Part shown: piece by piece, positions 33,651 to 41,065 of the stretch | Numbering within the stretch: the first letter of the stretch is position 1 | Layout of the letters: every line of letters starts with the position of its first letter | Origin: a virus | Direction: 5' to 3' (one strand) | Virus record (IMG/VR): IMGVR_UViG_3300017971_000034 | Coordinates: 1-64,000 of that record | Length of the DNA: 64,000 nt | Notes under the pieces: generated by a model | The model's database searches: none | The model's input: only the letters and a program-made list of their open reading frames with translations | Told to the model about the DNA's origin: nothing | Translations under genes and position numbers: made by a program

Positions 33651-34288
33651 GCGGCACCCCCGGCCAGGCACTCCGGGCGGAGGGGACAGGGAACACAGTC
33701 CATGGACCCGGGACGGCAGAGCACGGCCCCTATGTCCAGCAGCCCGCACACGGCCCGGTAACATGGGGGAGGCTCCTCGGGCAGTCCCCGATTACGGACG
33801 GTAACGTCGGGGGTCGCCCCTAGGGCGGCCAATGCCGACATACCGTGCCCACCTAGAGAAGGTTCGTACCTACCGGCAATCCTCCGCAGGTTGACGTCGG
33901 ACGGCGCGGCCAGGTAACCGTAGCGCAGGGCCGCCATAGCGGCCGTATACGATACGCCAGCGCGGTACAGCAGGCCCGCGGGTGCAGAACCGGACACCGA
34001 TACCTCCATCGCCAGCGTCGTTATGTCGCGGTCCTTCTGGGTCCCCAACCCCAGACGGCGGCACCTGTTTACCCGCTCCGCAGAGGGCAGCGATAGCCAA
34101 CCGGAGGCCGTACGGACACCCTCGAAGAGGTCCCAGAAAACGGACGCTACGTTCTCGGCCCTGGTCCGTGGCAGCGCACCCTCTACCAGGACCTGCAATT
34201 CCGGCGGACACCCCGGCTCACGCCACGGTAGGCCGCGGTCCAACCAGTGTTCGTCCGCCCACGCCAACAGCGCCTCCGAGTCCACCAC
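33647..34288 (-). CDS. MutY-like HhH-GPD DNA glycosylase with [4Fe-4S] cluster
   Basis: 213 residues from the GTG at 34288 (AAGGAGCGGTAGG before it); the decayed copy at 40465-40651 starts at the same place, which supports this start over 34312. LPWREPGCPPELQVLVEGAL aligns with the MutY N-terminus, with Glu36 at the catalytic Glu. YTAAMAALRYG and PSDVNLRRIAGRY give a helix-hairpin-helix plus catalytic Asp131. Four C-terminal Cys are spaced C-x6-C-x2-C-x5-C (191-207), the EndoIII/MutY cluster. It removes a base from DNA, perhaps adenine opposite 8-oxoG. Its target in Z-DNA is unknown. Confidence 0.75.
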   Translation of the reverse strand: MVDSEALLAWADEHWLDRGLPWREPGCPPELQVLVEGALPRTRAENVASVFWDLFEGVRTASGWLSLPSAERVNRCRRLGLGTQKDRDITTLAMEVSVSGSAPAGLLYRAGVSYTAAMAALRYGYLAAPSDVNLRRIAGRYEPSLGGHGMSALAALGATPDVTVRNRGLPEEPPPCYRAVCGLLDIGAVLCRPGSMDCVPCPLRPECLAGGAA

Positions 34289-34299
34289 CCTACCGCTCC

Positions 34300-34587
34300 T
34301 TACGCTCGGCACGGAAGTACCGCCGCCGCATCCTGACTACCACCCTGTCCCAGGCCTAGGGCGGCCCCGACGTGGTAAACCGGCCGGTTGCGCAGCTCCA
34401 AGACCGCCCTGGTGGCCCAATCTATTACCTTCTCAGGATTTTCACTGGTTGGAACGGGGCCGCACAAAATACCATCCGGAATAACCCCCAGGAGCTCATC
34501 ACACTCGCACCGCACCTCGTACCACCTACGCTCTAGCTCTGTAAGCGTCCGCTCCAACTGTAGGAACTTATCCACTAGAAAGAACAC
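34300..34587 (-). CDS. Small coiled-coil protein
   Basis: 95 residues from GTG 34587. A coiled coil at residues 5-35 (FLQLERTLTELERRWYEV) and a short globular end with two Cys. It stands between a zinc-ribbon gene and the glycosylase; the same three-gene order reappears at 40.4-41.1 kb. Not recognised. Confidence 0.5.
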   Translation of the reverse strand: MFFLVDKFLQLERTLTELERRWYEVRCECDELLGVIPDGILCGPVPTSENPEKVIDWATRAVLELRNRPVYHVGAALGLGQGGSQDAAAVLPCRA

Positions 34588-34747
34588 GTCCTTCGTCCTC
34601 CCGGCGGCACGGACATACCGGCCGCCCCCTAACCCACCTGTTGACGACCCTGTCGCACCGCAAGCAACGGCACTCGGTAGGCGTTACCAAGAATTCGTCG
34701 TCGCGCGGTGGAGAAACCACGCCAAAGCTACTCGTTACGGTTGCCAC
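34568..34747 (-). CDS. Small zinc-ribbon protein
   Basis: 59 residues from GTG 34747 behind AAGGAGATTTAGAGG. Cys pattern CRCLRC then CPCRRED gives a possible zinc site. A shortened copy lies at 40979-41065. The start region, including the first five codons, is nearly identical to that of the gene starting at 37600. Not recognised. Confidence 0.6.
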   Translation of the reverse strand: MATVTSSFGVVSPPRDDEFLVTPTECRCLRCDRVVNRWVRGRPVCPCRREDEGRVLSSG

Positions 34748-34768
34748 CCTCTAAATCTCCTTGCTATC
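34728..34768 (-). repeat. Duplicated translation-initiation region, copy 1
   Basis: The minus strand here reads TAGCAAGGAGATTTAG, then the start codon and GCAACCGTAACGAGTA. Copy 2 at 37583-37617 is identical apart from a two-base difference before the start and GTG versus ATG. The coding sequences behind the two copies are unrelated. Confidence 0.7.
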
Positions 34769-35008
34769 CTACAAGCAACTCGTCTGCCTCGGCCTCAAGG
34801 GCCTCAGTCCAGTCGACCTCAGTCCAGGGCACAAAAGCCTCTTCGATTCCGAGGAACACCGGTCTCCGAGGTACCTGGCCAGGTACGTGACTTGTGGGCA
34901 GGGCCCAGTCGTCATGGCTCCACCGCTCAACTTGACAACGAGGGAAACGAAGGCCTCGGGCTCGTAAGCCACGACCCGGACAGAGTTCAAGTAGCCTTCG
35001 CTCTCCAC
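34764..35008 (-). pseudogene. Frameshifted small gene
   Basis: From GTG 35008 one frame gives good protein (GYLNSVRVVAYEPEAFVSLV, then GGAMTTGPCPQVTYLARYLGD). Near 34880 the protein-like reading moves to another frame (VFLGIEEAFVPWTEVDWTE, ending LLVG at a TAG at 34764-34766). Restoring one base in a CCGG context would give one continuous 80-residue protein. So it is either a real one-base loss or a sequencing error. Codon use differs from backbone genes. Function unknown. Confidence 0.5.
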
Positions 35009-35013
35009 CCTAG

Positions 35014-35199
35014 CTAGCGGACGCGATACCGCATTCCGCGGTCCGTCATGACCGTGTTCTTTCGGAGCTCGCGTTCCACCTCGGCTCGGTCCTTTCGACC
35101 GGCAGCCAATAGCTCGTCGACTTCCTTCGACGAGAGCTTTTGAGCACCCAGTTGAGGTTTGGAACGCTCTTTTCGCTGCTCGGTATCGTCGTGCGCCAC
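35014..35199 (-). CDS. Small helical protein
   Basis: 61 residues from GTG 35199 behind AGAGGTGGGG. Highly charged (KLSSKEVDELLAAGRKDRAE), probably a helical bundle. The same frame is open upstream into the fibre remnant, so it may originally have been a separate gene now fused by deletion. Not recognised. Confidence 0.45.
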   Translation of the reverse strand: MAHDDTEQRKERSKPQLGAQKLSSKEVDELLAAGRKDRAEVERELRKNTVMTDRGMRYRVR

Positions 35200-35509
35200 G
35201 CCCCACCTCTTGCAATCCCGGACGATGTTGATCGTCTCGTTGTAGACACCGGGACCGATAAGGACGACGTAGGGCTCGGTCGGGCCCGACGTGGCGGGAA
35301 TGCAATCGAGAGCCGCCTGCACCGTCGTGTGTTGTGCCCCGGCTCCCGTGGCGCTTACGGTGAGAAGACCTCCCAAGTTGAGACCCGCCAAGGCCTTGAG
35401 AGTGATCGAGGAACTCGAGAGACCCATCCGCCGCCGCCCGGATAAGACGAGTCCCGGTCGAGCCGGGCTCGATCTGAACCTGATCAACAAGGAGTGGGTC
35501 TTGAACCAC
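35200..35509 (-). pseudogene. Remnant of a tail-fibre gene with a frameshift
   Basis: GTG 35509 with a strong TAGGAGGTAGCTC site starts a reading LLVDQVQIEPGSTGTRLIR, then ADGSLEFLD, typical of a fibre. After this, near 35405, the protein-like reading jumps frame: SITLKALAGLNLGG, then TTVQAALDCIPAT and YVVLIGPGVYNETI, the start of a pectate-lyase-like beta-helix. It then runs into unrelated sequence. A truncated and frameshifted acquired fibre gene is the simplest reading. Confidence 0.55.
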
Positions 35510-35533
35510 GAGCTACCTCCTAGCGGTTCCCTT

Positions 35534-35896
35534 TCACGAGAGAAGACGATTGGAAGCTGACCGGGAACCGCTCTCTCCGCCCGCAGGATCGGAAGCTGAC
35601 CGGGAACCGCTCTCTCCGCCCGCAGCCACACCGGCTTTCCACTCCTCGTGCATGACACGACCCATGCCGTACTTCTCGGCCAAGAGGAGAAATGCTCGGA
35701 AGAGTTTCTGGTAGAAGCGATTCCCACGCTGGCCGTAAGCCCAGCCGGTGTCATAGGCCGCCATTTCGAGCTTGTCTTTGAAGTTGGTAGCCTCCAACTC
35801 AGGATTGGATCGAACCCACTCCTCCGCTCGAGCGTACCAGTTCTCGTCGGGGGTGAATCCTCGGGGGATCTCGTACCATTTCCTAACTACCCACAT
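35534..35896 (-). CDS. Hypothetical protein with duplicated C-terminal tail
   Basis: 120 residues. The N-terminal 90 are helical and aromatic ([20 protein letters not shown], then [19 protein letters not shown]). The last 28 come from a tandem 39-bp repeat and read [11 protein letters not shown] twice. The repeat suggests recent slippage at the gene end. It overlaps the RecA stop by 10 bp. Not recognised. Confidence 0.55.
   Translation of the reverse strand: MWVVRKWYEIPRGFTPDENWYARAEEWVRSNPELEATNFKDKLEMAAYDTGWAYGQRGNRFYQKLFRAFLLLAEKYGMGRVMHEEWKAGVAAGGESGSRSASDPAGGESGSRSASNRLLS
35548..35625. repeat. Tandem direct repeat, 2 x 39 bp
   Basis: Copies 35548-35586 and 35587-35625 differ at one base (GATT versus GATC). 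The sequence AGCGGTTCCC at 35522-35531 is the inverse of GGGAACCGCT inside each copy, so hairpins can form with either copy. It lies at the border of the acquired segment that ends at the recA gene. Confidence 0.85.
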
Positions 35897-36846
35897 CTCC
35901 TAAATACCTCCTCCTCTATCGCGGCCATCAGCTCCGGGTCATCACGCAACCGCTGCACCACCCGTAGCCTCCCCTGGGCTACGTTGTTACCGCGGAAGGA
36001 GAACCACGCCCCCTTCTGTTCTACCTTACCAAGGCCCACCGCCAGCTCCAGTACCTCGGCCTCACGGCTGATCCCCTTACCCCACAATATATCGAACTCG
36101 CACTGCTCCCACGGTACGGCTAGCTTGTTCTTGACGACCTTGACGCGGGTCCGGCTCCCCACCGTACGCTCACCAGCCTTAACCTGCCCAACCCGCCGTA
36201 CGTCGAGCCGCACGCTCGAGTAGAATTTGAGGGCGTTACCCCCCGGCGTGGTCGTCCGAGAACCGAACACCACCCCTATCTTGTGGCGGGTCTGGTTGGT
36301 AAACAAGATCAGCGTGTTACCATAGTAAGCGACCGAGGTTAGGGAACGCAGGGCCTTAGACATCATGCGGGCCTGGGCCCCGATATGCGTATCTTCGTAG
36401 TCACCCTCAAGCTCCGCCTTGGGGGTAAGCCCCGCCACGGAGTCTACAACGACGATCGCGACCTCCCCGGACTCGCACAGCAACCGAACGGCCCCCAGAG
36501 CCTGCTCGCCGCTATCCGGCTGCACGACCAACAACTCCGACCAGTCCACCCCCAACGCGCGGGCGTAGGAAGGGTCAAGAGAGTGCTCCGCGTCGATAAA
36601 GGCGGCCCCCAATCCGGACACCTGCGCGCTGGCCACGGCGTGCAGGCACAGGGTGGTCTTACCGCTGGACTCCTCGCCGAACACCTCGGCGATCCTACCG
36701 CGAGCGTATCCGCCCACGCCCAGGGCCCGGTCCAACCCCAAGCTACCCGTGGATATTACCTCAACGGGGGCGTGCTCGGAGACCCCGACCACGGACCCGG
36801 GATACTTAGCCTTCAGAGCCTTGATCGCCTTCTTCATTCCCGCCAC
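35887..36846 (-). CDS. recA: RecA/UvsX-type recombinase
   Basis: 319 residues. The core is close to bacterial Rec[21 protein letters not shown], Walker [10 protein letters not shown] (57-65), Walker [10 protein letters not shown], the L1/L2 DNA-binding loops and [20 protein letters not shown]. The C-terminal domain is shorter than in host RecA. It promotes strand exchange in phage recombination and replication. The GTG at 36846 has a G-rich site; an ATG three codons on is possible. Neighbour to a DnaA-domain-IV protein and downstream of SbcCD. Confidence 0.9.
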   Translation of the reverse strand: MAGMKKAIKALKAKYPGSVVGVSEHAPVEVISTGSLGLDRALGVGGYARGRIAEVFGEESSGKTTLCLHAVASAQVSGLGAAFIDAEHSLDPSYARALGVDWSELLVVQPDSGEQALGAVRLLCESGEVAIVVVDSVAGLTPKAELEGDYEDTHIGAQARMMSKALRSLTSVAYYGNTLILFTNQTRHKIGVVFGSRTTTPGGNALKFYSSVRLDVRRVGQVKAGERTVGSRTRVKVVKNKLAVPWEQCEFDILWGKGISREAEVLELAVGLGKVEQKGAWFSFRGNNVAQGRLRVVQRLRDDPELMAAIEEEVFRRCG

Positions 36847-37267
36847 CCATGACTTCCCCGAACGCTCCCACCACCGTACTCCACACCTTGTCGCGGCGGC
36901 GCTCCTTAAGCCCGCGGTACCCCTTCACCTTCCTTAACGCGTACGTAACGGACGAGTGGTCCTTGCGCCCCAACCACGACGCAACGTCCACCAAGGGAGC
37001 GGCCGGAAACCAGCGCGCCAGGACCCAAGCAGCCACCTGGCGCGCCTCCCTAACCTGACCGTTGAGGCTGTCCCCCCTAACGTCCCGCGACGATACCCCG
37101 TAGAGGTGGGAGACGACGTCCAAGATATCCTGCCACCGGACGACCGCTGATACCGTTATCGGCGGGCCCCTCAGGATCCCCGCACATTCGCGGAGGGCGT
37201 CCGACAGGACCTCGGCACACTGGGCCAACCGCTCGTCGACGCCCTGAACGATTGACCGGTCGTTCAC
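36806..37267 (-). CDS. DnaA domain IV-like DNA-binding protein
   Basis: 153 residues from GTG 37267, which overlaps the preceding stop. Residues about 50-130 match the DNA-binding domain of Dna[20 protein letters not shown], then [17 protein letters not shown], and the signature [19 protein letters not shown]. The AAA+ ATPase part is absent. It could recognise DnaA-box-like sites at the phage origin or interfere with host initiation. It overlaps the RecA start by 41 bp. Confidence 0.7.
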   Translation of the reverse strand: MNDRSIVQGVDERLAQCAEVLSDALRECAGILRGPPITVSAVVRWQDILDVVSHLYGVSSRDVRGDSLNGQVREARQVAAWVLARWFPAAPLVDVASWLGRKDHSSVTYALRKVKGYRGLKERRRDKVWSTVVGAFGEVMGGGNEEGDQGSEG

Positions 37268-37446
37268 GATGGCCACCGCGTCAGGAACGTGGAACCCTTG
37301 CCGTAGTACCGGCGGGCCCACCAATACGTCAGGCGCCGCTGAATCCTGCACAGGGCAGCCCGACCCACCTCTCCTTCAACGCCGAACGACCGCAGCAGCC
37401 GGCGCTGAGACCTGAAAACGTTCCTAGGATTCACGGTCCACCTCAT
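37264..37446 (-). CDS. Small basic protein
   Basis: 60 residues, ATG at 37446. Arg-rich with aromatic residues (RIQRRLTYWWARRYYGKGS), likely nucleic-acid binding. Overlaps both neighbours. Not recognised. Confidence 0.5.
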   Translation of the reverse strand: MRWTVNPRNVFRSQRRLLRSFGVEGEVGRAALCRIQRRLTYWWARRYYGKGSTFLTRWPS

Positions 37447-37600
37447 CCCGCTGCGAGAAGACCAAGCGGATAAGCGCCCAGAGGTTCTCGTCGACGATGG
37501 GCTCGCGGCGGAGTTCCTCGTACGCCTCCACGGCGTGGTTCAAACGCCCCAACACGTTGTCGAAGTCTTCTACCAGCGCCTTACTCGTTACGGTTGCCAT
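37424..37600 (-). CDS. Small helical protein
   Basis: 58 residues from ATG 37600 behind AAGGAGATTTAGG, to TAG 37424. Acidic helices (LVEDFDNVLGRLNHAVEAYE). Its initiation region is duplicated at 34747. Not recognised. Confidence 0.55.
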   Translation of the reverse strand: MATVTSKALVEDFDNVLGRLNHAVEAYEELRREPIVDENLWALIRLVFSQRDEVDRES

Positions 37601-37617
37601 CCTAAATCTCCTTGCTA
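37583..37617 (-). repeat. Duplicated translation-initiation region, copy 2
   Basis: Contains TAGCAAGGAGATTTAGG, ATG and GCAACCGTAACGAGTA; see copy 1 at 34728-34768. Sharing of ribosome site plus five codons between unrelated genes suggests a recombination or copying event at the gene start. Confidence 0.7.
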
Positions 37618-37713
37618 CCGAACCCGTCGTGGGCCCGCCCAGTCCCCGGAACCAACGCTCCGGGAACCGCCGCGGACTAACGATCGGACTAAACTAGGCA
37701 CGTCCCCTCCCCC

Positions 37714-38091
37714 CTACAGTACCTTGCTGCCGGCGTAGTGTCGGTCGTGGTAGCGGTTGCGGCGGCCGTCCATGAAGTCCTGCTCACCCTTGCCCTCGCA
37801 CCGGTAGCACACGCCCCCGGGTCCCGTAGGCCGACCGTTCAGGACCATCGTTACGAAGGCGCCCGTGCCGGCACAGCGCCGGCACGGCATGCGCAGGGTC
37901 TCCACGGCCTCCACCCACCTCTCTGGGGTGGGGTTCTCCCCGGCCGTGGCGCGGGCCGCGGCGTTCACCTGCTCCACGCTGGCGTTGTCGTAGGACAGAG
38001 CGTAAAGCGCCCGCGCATACCGCTTCCGGTAACCGTCTATCGTCGTCTGCTTAGCCAATCCTTCGCTCTCCGGTCTCCCGGCCGCGCCCAC
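37714..38091 (-). CDS. DnaJ-type zinc-finger protein
   Basis: 125 residues from GTG 38091 behind AGGTAGGTCGCG. Two CxxCxGxG motifs, CRRCAGTGAF (about 70) and CYRCEGKGEQ (about 94), form one DnaJ-like zinc centre; no J domain is present. The N-terminus is helical (DGYRKRYARALYALSYDN). Similar small proteins are frequent in actinophages. A promoter ends about 15 bp upstream, so this opens a transcription unit leading to recA. Confidence 0.6.
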   Translation of the reverse strand: MGAAGRPESEGLAKQTTIDGYRKRYARALYALSYDNASVEQVNAAARATAGENPTPERWVEAVETLRMPCRRCAGTGAFVTMVLNGRPTGPGGVCYRCEGKGEQDFMDGRRNRYHDRHYAGSKVL

Positions 38092-38105
38092 CGCGACCTA
38101 CCTGT

Positions 38106-38135
38106 ATTAAAACATAATTCCATATTCCGTGTCAA
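38106..38135 (-). promoter_or_regulatory. Sigma70-like promoter for the DnaJ-like to SbcC genes
   Basis: TTGACA (38130-38135), 18 bp, TTTAAT (38106-38111) on the minus strand, in an AT-rich stretch that also encodes the end of the previous gene. The expected start lies only a few bases before GTG 38091. Confidence 0.7.
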
Positions 38136-38496
38136 GCATTAAATTACTACAAACGAAACGAGAACAACCGCCGCACAACCACACCTCCCCGCACCCGGTA
38201 ACGGGACCACCAAAACCGGAAACGTCTAACCAGGTACCGTTCACCGGGAGGGGAGACACCCGCGCCACGAACAGGTCGAACAGCTCCCGCACCCTGGATA
38301 GAGCCTCGACGGCCTCGTCCACGGACAGGTCCCGACCCGCACAGTCGCCGGACCACTCGCTGCGGAGGTCCGAGAACAACGCCGCGCCCTCCTCACCGGC
38401 GACATGGTACGCTACCTCGGACAACTCCTCAACGAGGGCGGCCAAGCACCCCGTATAGCTACAGGTACCCCGACCCCCCACGGTGACCGTTACCAC
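38107..38496 (-). CDS. Hypothetical Cys-rich protein downstream of purZ
   Basis: 129 residues from a GTG at 38496 that overlaps the purZ stop; a GTG five codons later is possible. Helical middle (ALVEELSEVAYHVAGEEG) and a C-terminal Cys pair (LCGGCSRFVC). Not recognised. Coupling to purZ may mean a linked role. Confidence 0.45.
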   Translation of the reverse strand: MVTVTVGGRGTCSYTGCLAALVEELSEVAYHVAGEEGAALFSDLRSEWSGDCAGRDLSVDEAVEALSRVRELFDLFVARVSPLPVNGTWLDVSGFGGPVTGCGEVWLCGGCSRFVCSNLMLDTEYGIMF

Positions 38497-39563
38497 GGGA
38501 ACGACCGACGCCACACGGTATCGGCTACCCGCGGGCCGGTAGACAGGATATCGAAGGGGCGCCCCACCAGGGACTCGTTGTTCCGGATCCAGTCCCTGGT
38601 CTTGGTAGATAGACGGCCCCATTCGCACACCCCCCTATCCTCGTGGTTCAGGTAGTCGACGAAGGTCAGCGCCAGCCGCGTCGGTTGACATACCGTAACG
38701 GCCCTCCTGACCTCCAACGGGTCGAACAACGCAACGCGGCGGGTACGCTTCGACACGGTCGTCTGCTCGACGATCGGCTCCGGGGACCCGGAAAACTCCG
38801 TAACCTCCTCCCACGTGGTCTCCCTACCCATGGGGCCGCTAGTTCCTGACCCAACCGACGGTACGCGGATGGGGAAGGTACGCACCACCATTACGACCTC
38901 GTTAACCAGGTGCGGGGCCACCCCCACCTCGGAACACACCACCGCCGGGCTGGTATCGCGCGAGGTAACGTACGGGTAGTACCCGTAGTAGGAGCTGAGG
39001 CCGAACCCCTGCGTACCCTCCAACAGGATGTTGCGGCCCTCGGTACGGGCTTCGTCCACCACCGACGGAACGTCCCCCAGGTACCTCTGGAAGCGCGGTT
39101 CGTCACCCGCCAGCGGGACGTCCCGCCTGCCGCGGTCCAGTATACGGCGGGCCAGGGCCTCGCCGGTTCCCTCGGCCGTGGACCCTATGCGGTCCCGCAG
39201 CGACCCCTCCGGAGAATTCCCGTCGTCGACGTGACCCTCGCGCCTCATATCCTCCCGCGTTACCAGACTAGCGCGCGGGTCGATAACGAGGCGGTCGGGC
39301 CCCAACCCGAACCTGGCTATCTCCTCGCACAGTACGTCCGGCTGCAGTACCGCCCCGGGGCCGATGGCCATCCGCAGGTGCCGATAACACGCACCAGAAG
39401 GGAGACTGCGCGTAACGTGGAACGCGCCGTTCGGACCCTCGAACACGTGCCCCGCGTTGGGGCCGCCACCGCGTACCGACAGGTCCGCCCCCTGAGCCAG
39501 CATACCGGCCACCTTGCCCTTCCCCTCGGAACCGAACTGGCCACCCACCACCACCGTTATCAT
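38490..39563 (-). CDS. purZ: PurZ: N6-succino-2-aminodeoxyadenylate synthase
   Basis: 357 residues, ATG at 39563 behind GAGGAGGAGTGAG. The first motif is GGQFGSEGKGK (7-17) with Ser12 where PurA has catalytic Asp (GDEGKGK); this change is the mark of PurZ in Z-genome phages. His39 in PNAGHVF matches the catalytic His. Further PurA-family motifs follow (LLEGTQGFGLS, YYPYVTSRDTSP, FPIRVPSVGSG). The length is shorter than PurA (about 430), as in PurZ. It condenses dGMP with aspartate using ATP or dATP; host PurB would then yield dZMP. Confidence 0.9.
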   Translation of the reverse strand: MITVVVGGQFGSEGKGKVAGMLAQGADLSVRGGGPNAGHVFEGPNGAFHVTRSLPSGACYRHLRMAIGPGAVLQPDVLCEEIARFGLGPDRLVIDPRASLVTREDMRREGHVDDGNSPEGSLRDRIGSTAEGTGEALARRILDRGRRDVPLAGDEPRFQRYLGDVPSVVDEARTEGRNILLEGTQGFGLSSYYGYYPYVTSRDTSPAVVCSEVGVAPHLVNEVVMVVRTFPIRVPSVGSGTSGPMGRETTWEEVTEFSGSPEPIVEQTTVSKRTRRVALFDPLEVRRAVTVCQPTRLALTFVDYLNHEDRGVCEWGRLSTKTRDWIRNNESLVGRPFDILSTGPRVADTVWRRSFPW

Positions 39564-39564
39564 C

Positions 39565-40398
39565 TCACTCCTCCTCGTCTATGTCTGGATAGGGGGTGTA
39601 ACAGCGGCACACCTCCCCGGTTATTGGAGACTGGGCGTACCTCTCCCCGAGGCGCCCGCCGCCCCTCATCCGCTCACAGGCAGCGCGTACCTTCCGCCAC
39701 CGCTTGGGATACGGAAGGTACGTCAACCGTGCGGAGAACGGCTCCACGTAGCACAGTTCGGCCAGCAACACGCCGACCGATATACACGGCTCCGACGCGG
39801 CACCGCCGTCCCACCCCCCGTAGTAGAAGTCCACGATGAGCGAGACCGCCTCCGGGAGGGTCTTAGCGTCCGACAAGACCCCCGCCAACCCGGCGCGGGA
39901 GACTGCTTTAGTGGGGGTTTCCGGCTCATCGGGGACCTTCTTGGAGGCCCCCCTACCGGTACCGGCCCTAACGGCACTCTTGGCGGCCCTCTTGGCGTAC
40001 AACTTCTCAAGCGGGGTTAGCGCGGGACCGCCCCTCTCCAGCGACGAGGTAAGCTTCTCGCGCAGCTCCTCGGTACTGTCCGAGTGGGTATACGGCACCC
40101 CGACCTTGTTCAAAACGCGACAAACCTGCCCGCGGTCCATGTGGGCAACGTTCAACTGCTCCTCCCGGCTGTAATAGTTTAGGGTATGGGTCCCGAACCA
40201 CGTGACGGTAACCGAGCACCGGCTACCGCTGCGCACGCGGACCTTGACCAATCCGAGGATGCGGAGGTAGTCGACCAGGGAAGGCCGACCTTCGGATATG
40301 CTCTCGCTAACCCAACACCGCCGCCGGTCCCGGCAACGGTCGTTTATGGCCCTTAGCAGGGCCAGCTCCGACACCCTGAGTTCCGGTATTTCGACCAT
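39565..40398 (-). CDS. Hypothetical protein upstream of purZ, winged-helix-like
   Basis: 277 residues from ATG 40398 behind GGAGAGGAAG, 22 bp after a promoter. The N-terminus (SELALLRAINDRCRDR, then SLVDYLRILGLVKVRV) looks like a winged-helix or primase-like helical domain. A basic linker follows, then a C-terminal region with TGEVCRCYTPYPD. Not recognised. It shares the promoter with purZ and may regulate or assist it. Confidence 0.5.
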   Translation of the reverse strand: MVEIPELRVSELALLRAINDRCRDRRRCWVSESISEGRPSLVDYLRILGLVKVRVRSGSRCSVTVTWFGTHTLNYYSREEQLNVAHMDRGQVCRVLNKVGVPYTHSDSTEELREKLTSSLERGGPALTPLEKLYAKRAAKSAVRAGTGRGASKKVPDEPETPTKAVSRAGLAGVLSDAKTLPEAVSLIVDFYYGGWDGGAASEPCISVGVLLAELCYVEPFSARLTYLPYPKRWRKVRAACERMRGGGRLGERYAQSPITGEVCRCYTPYPDIDEEE

Positions 40399-40427
40399 CT
40401 TCCTCTCCAACGAAAACCACCCGTTGG

Positions 40428-40457
40428 ATTAGAACACAGAGATATACATCTTGTCAA
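40428..40457 (-). promoter_or_regulatory. Sigma70-like promoter of the purZ unit
   Basis: TTGACA (40452-40457), 18 bp, TCTAAT (40428-40433) on the minus strand. The best -10 match of the set (five of six). It lies in an AT-rich piece that overlaps the end of the glycosylase remnant. Confidence 0.75.
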
Positions 40458-40464
40458 GTATATG

Positions 40465-40651
40465 TCCCTATCCCTTGCCTCTCGAACCCCCTGAAATAAC
40501 TCCGCAAAGACCGCCGCCACGTTCTCCGCCTTAACCCTGGGTAAAGCACCTCTACCAATAGTTCCGGTGGACAACCATGTTCCCGCCACGGGAGGCGACT
40601 ATCCAACCAATGCTCATCGGCCCATACCAGCAACGTCTCGGAATCAACCAT
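40465..40651 (-). pseudogene. Decayed copy of the N-terminus of the MutY-like glycosylase
   Basis: From ATG 40651 the frame reads VDSETLLVWADEHWL, then LPWREHGCPPELLVE, matching the 33647-34288 gene (VDSEALLAWADEHWL, LPWREPGCPPELQVLVE). The match then moves to another frame, GALPRVKAENVAAVF, aligned with GALPRTRAENVASVF; one G is missing at the junction. The rest of the glycosylase is absent; the promoter of the purZ unit follows. It is non-functional. Confidence 0.8.
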
Positions 40652-40982
40652 CTCCGTTCCCGTTGAACTCACGGCGAATACTTTCGACGAGTTCTTCAGC
40701 AAGCTTCTCTATTACCGCCATCCGAACACGGCCCGCGGCTTCTTCAACACGATGATACCGCTGCCGCATCCTAGCTAGAAGCCCCAACTCATCCGAACTG
40801 AAGGGGGCTACCATGTCGTAAGCATCACTAAGATCCTGACGCAAAATTAACTGGTCGACGTCACTTAGAATGCCAGACAAAAAAACCTGCCTGATAGCCC
40901 AACCCATCTTGTAAAGGTTTACTACGGCCAGCGTTCTATCGTTAGCAGCCAAAGCTGCCCTTACATGATACTTGCTACTCAT
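40644..40982 (-). CDS. Hypothetical helical protein
   Basis: 112 residues, ATG at 40982 behind GGGGAGGGAAA. Helical (LARMRQRYHRVEEAAGRVRM at its C-terminal part). DNA is less GC-rich than the backbone. It occupies the middle place of the duplicated three-gene block but I see no clear likeness to the 34300-34587 protein. Confidence 0.55.
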   Translation of the reverse strand: MSSKYHVRAALAANDRTLAVVNLYKMGWAIRQVFLSGILSDVDQLILRQDLSDAYDMVAPFSSDELGLLARMRQRYHRVEEAAGRVRMAVIEKLAEELVESIRREFNGNGDG

Positions 40983-41065
40983 TTTCCCTCCCCTTGTCTA
41001 CACAAACACACCGGCCGTCCCCTTACCTTCCTACACCGCAGGCAACGATACTCAGTAGGTGTTAG
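40979..41065 (-). pseudogene. Shortened copy of the zinc-ribbon gene at 34568
   Basis: The frame ending in the ATG overlap at 40979 reads LTPTEYRCLRC, then VRGRPVCLC. The 34568-34747 product reads VTPTECRCLRC, then VRGRPVCPC. About six residues between the Cys pairs and the whole N-terminus are missing. With the glycosylase remnant on its other side, this marks an old segmental duplication. Confidence 0.75.
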
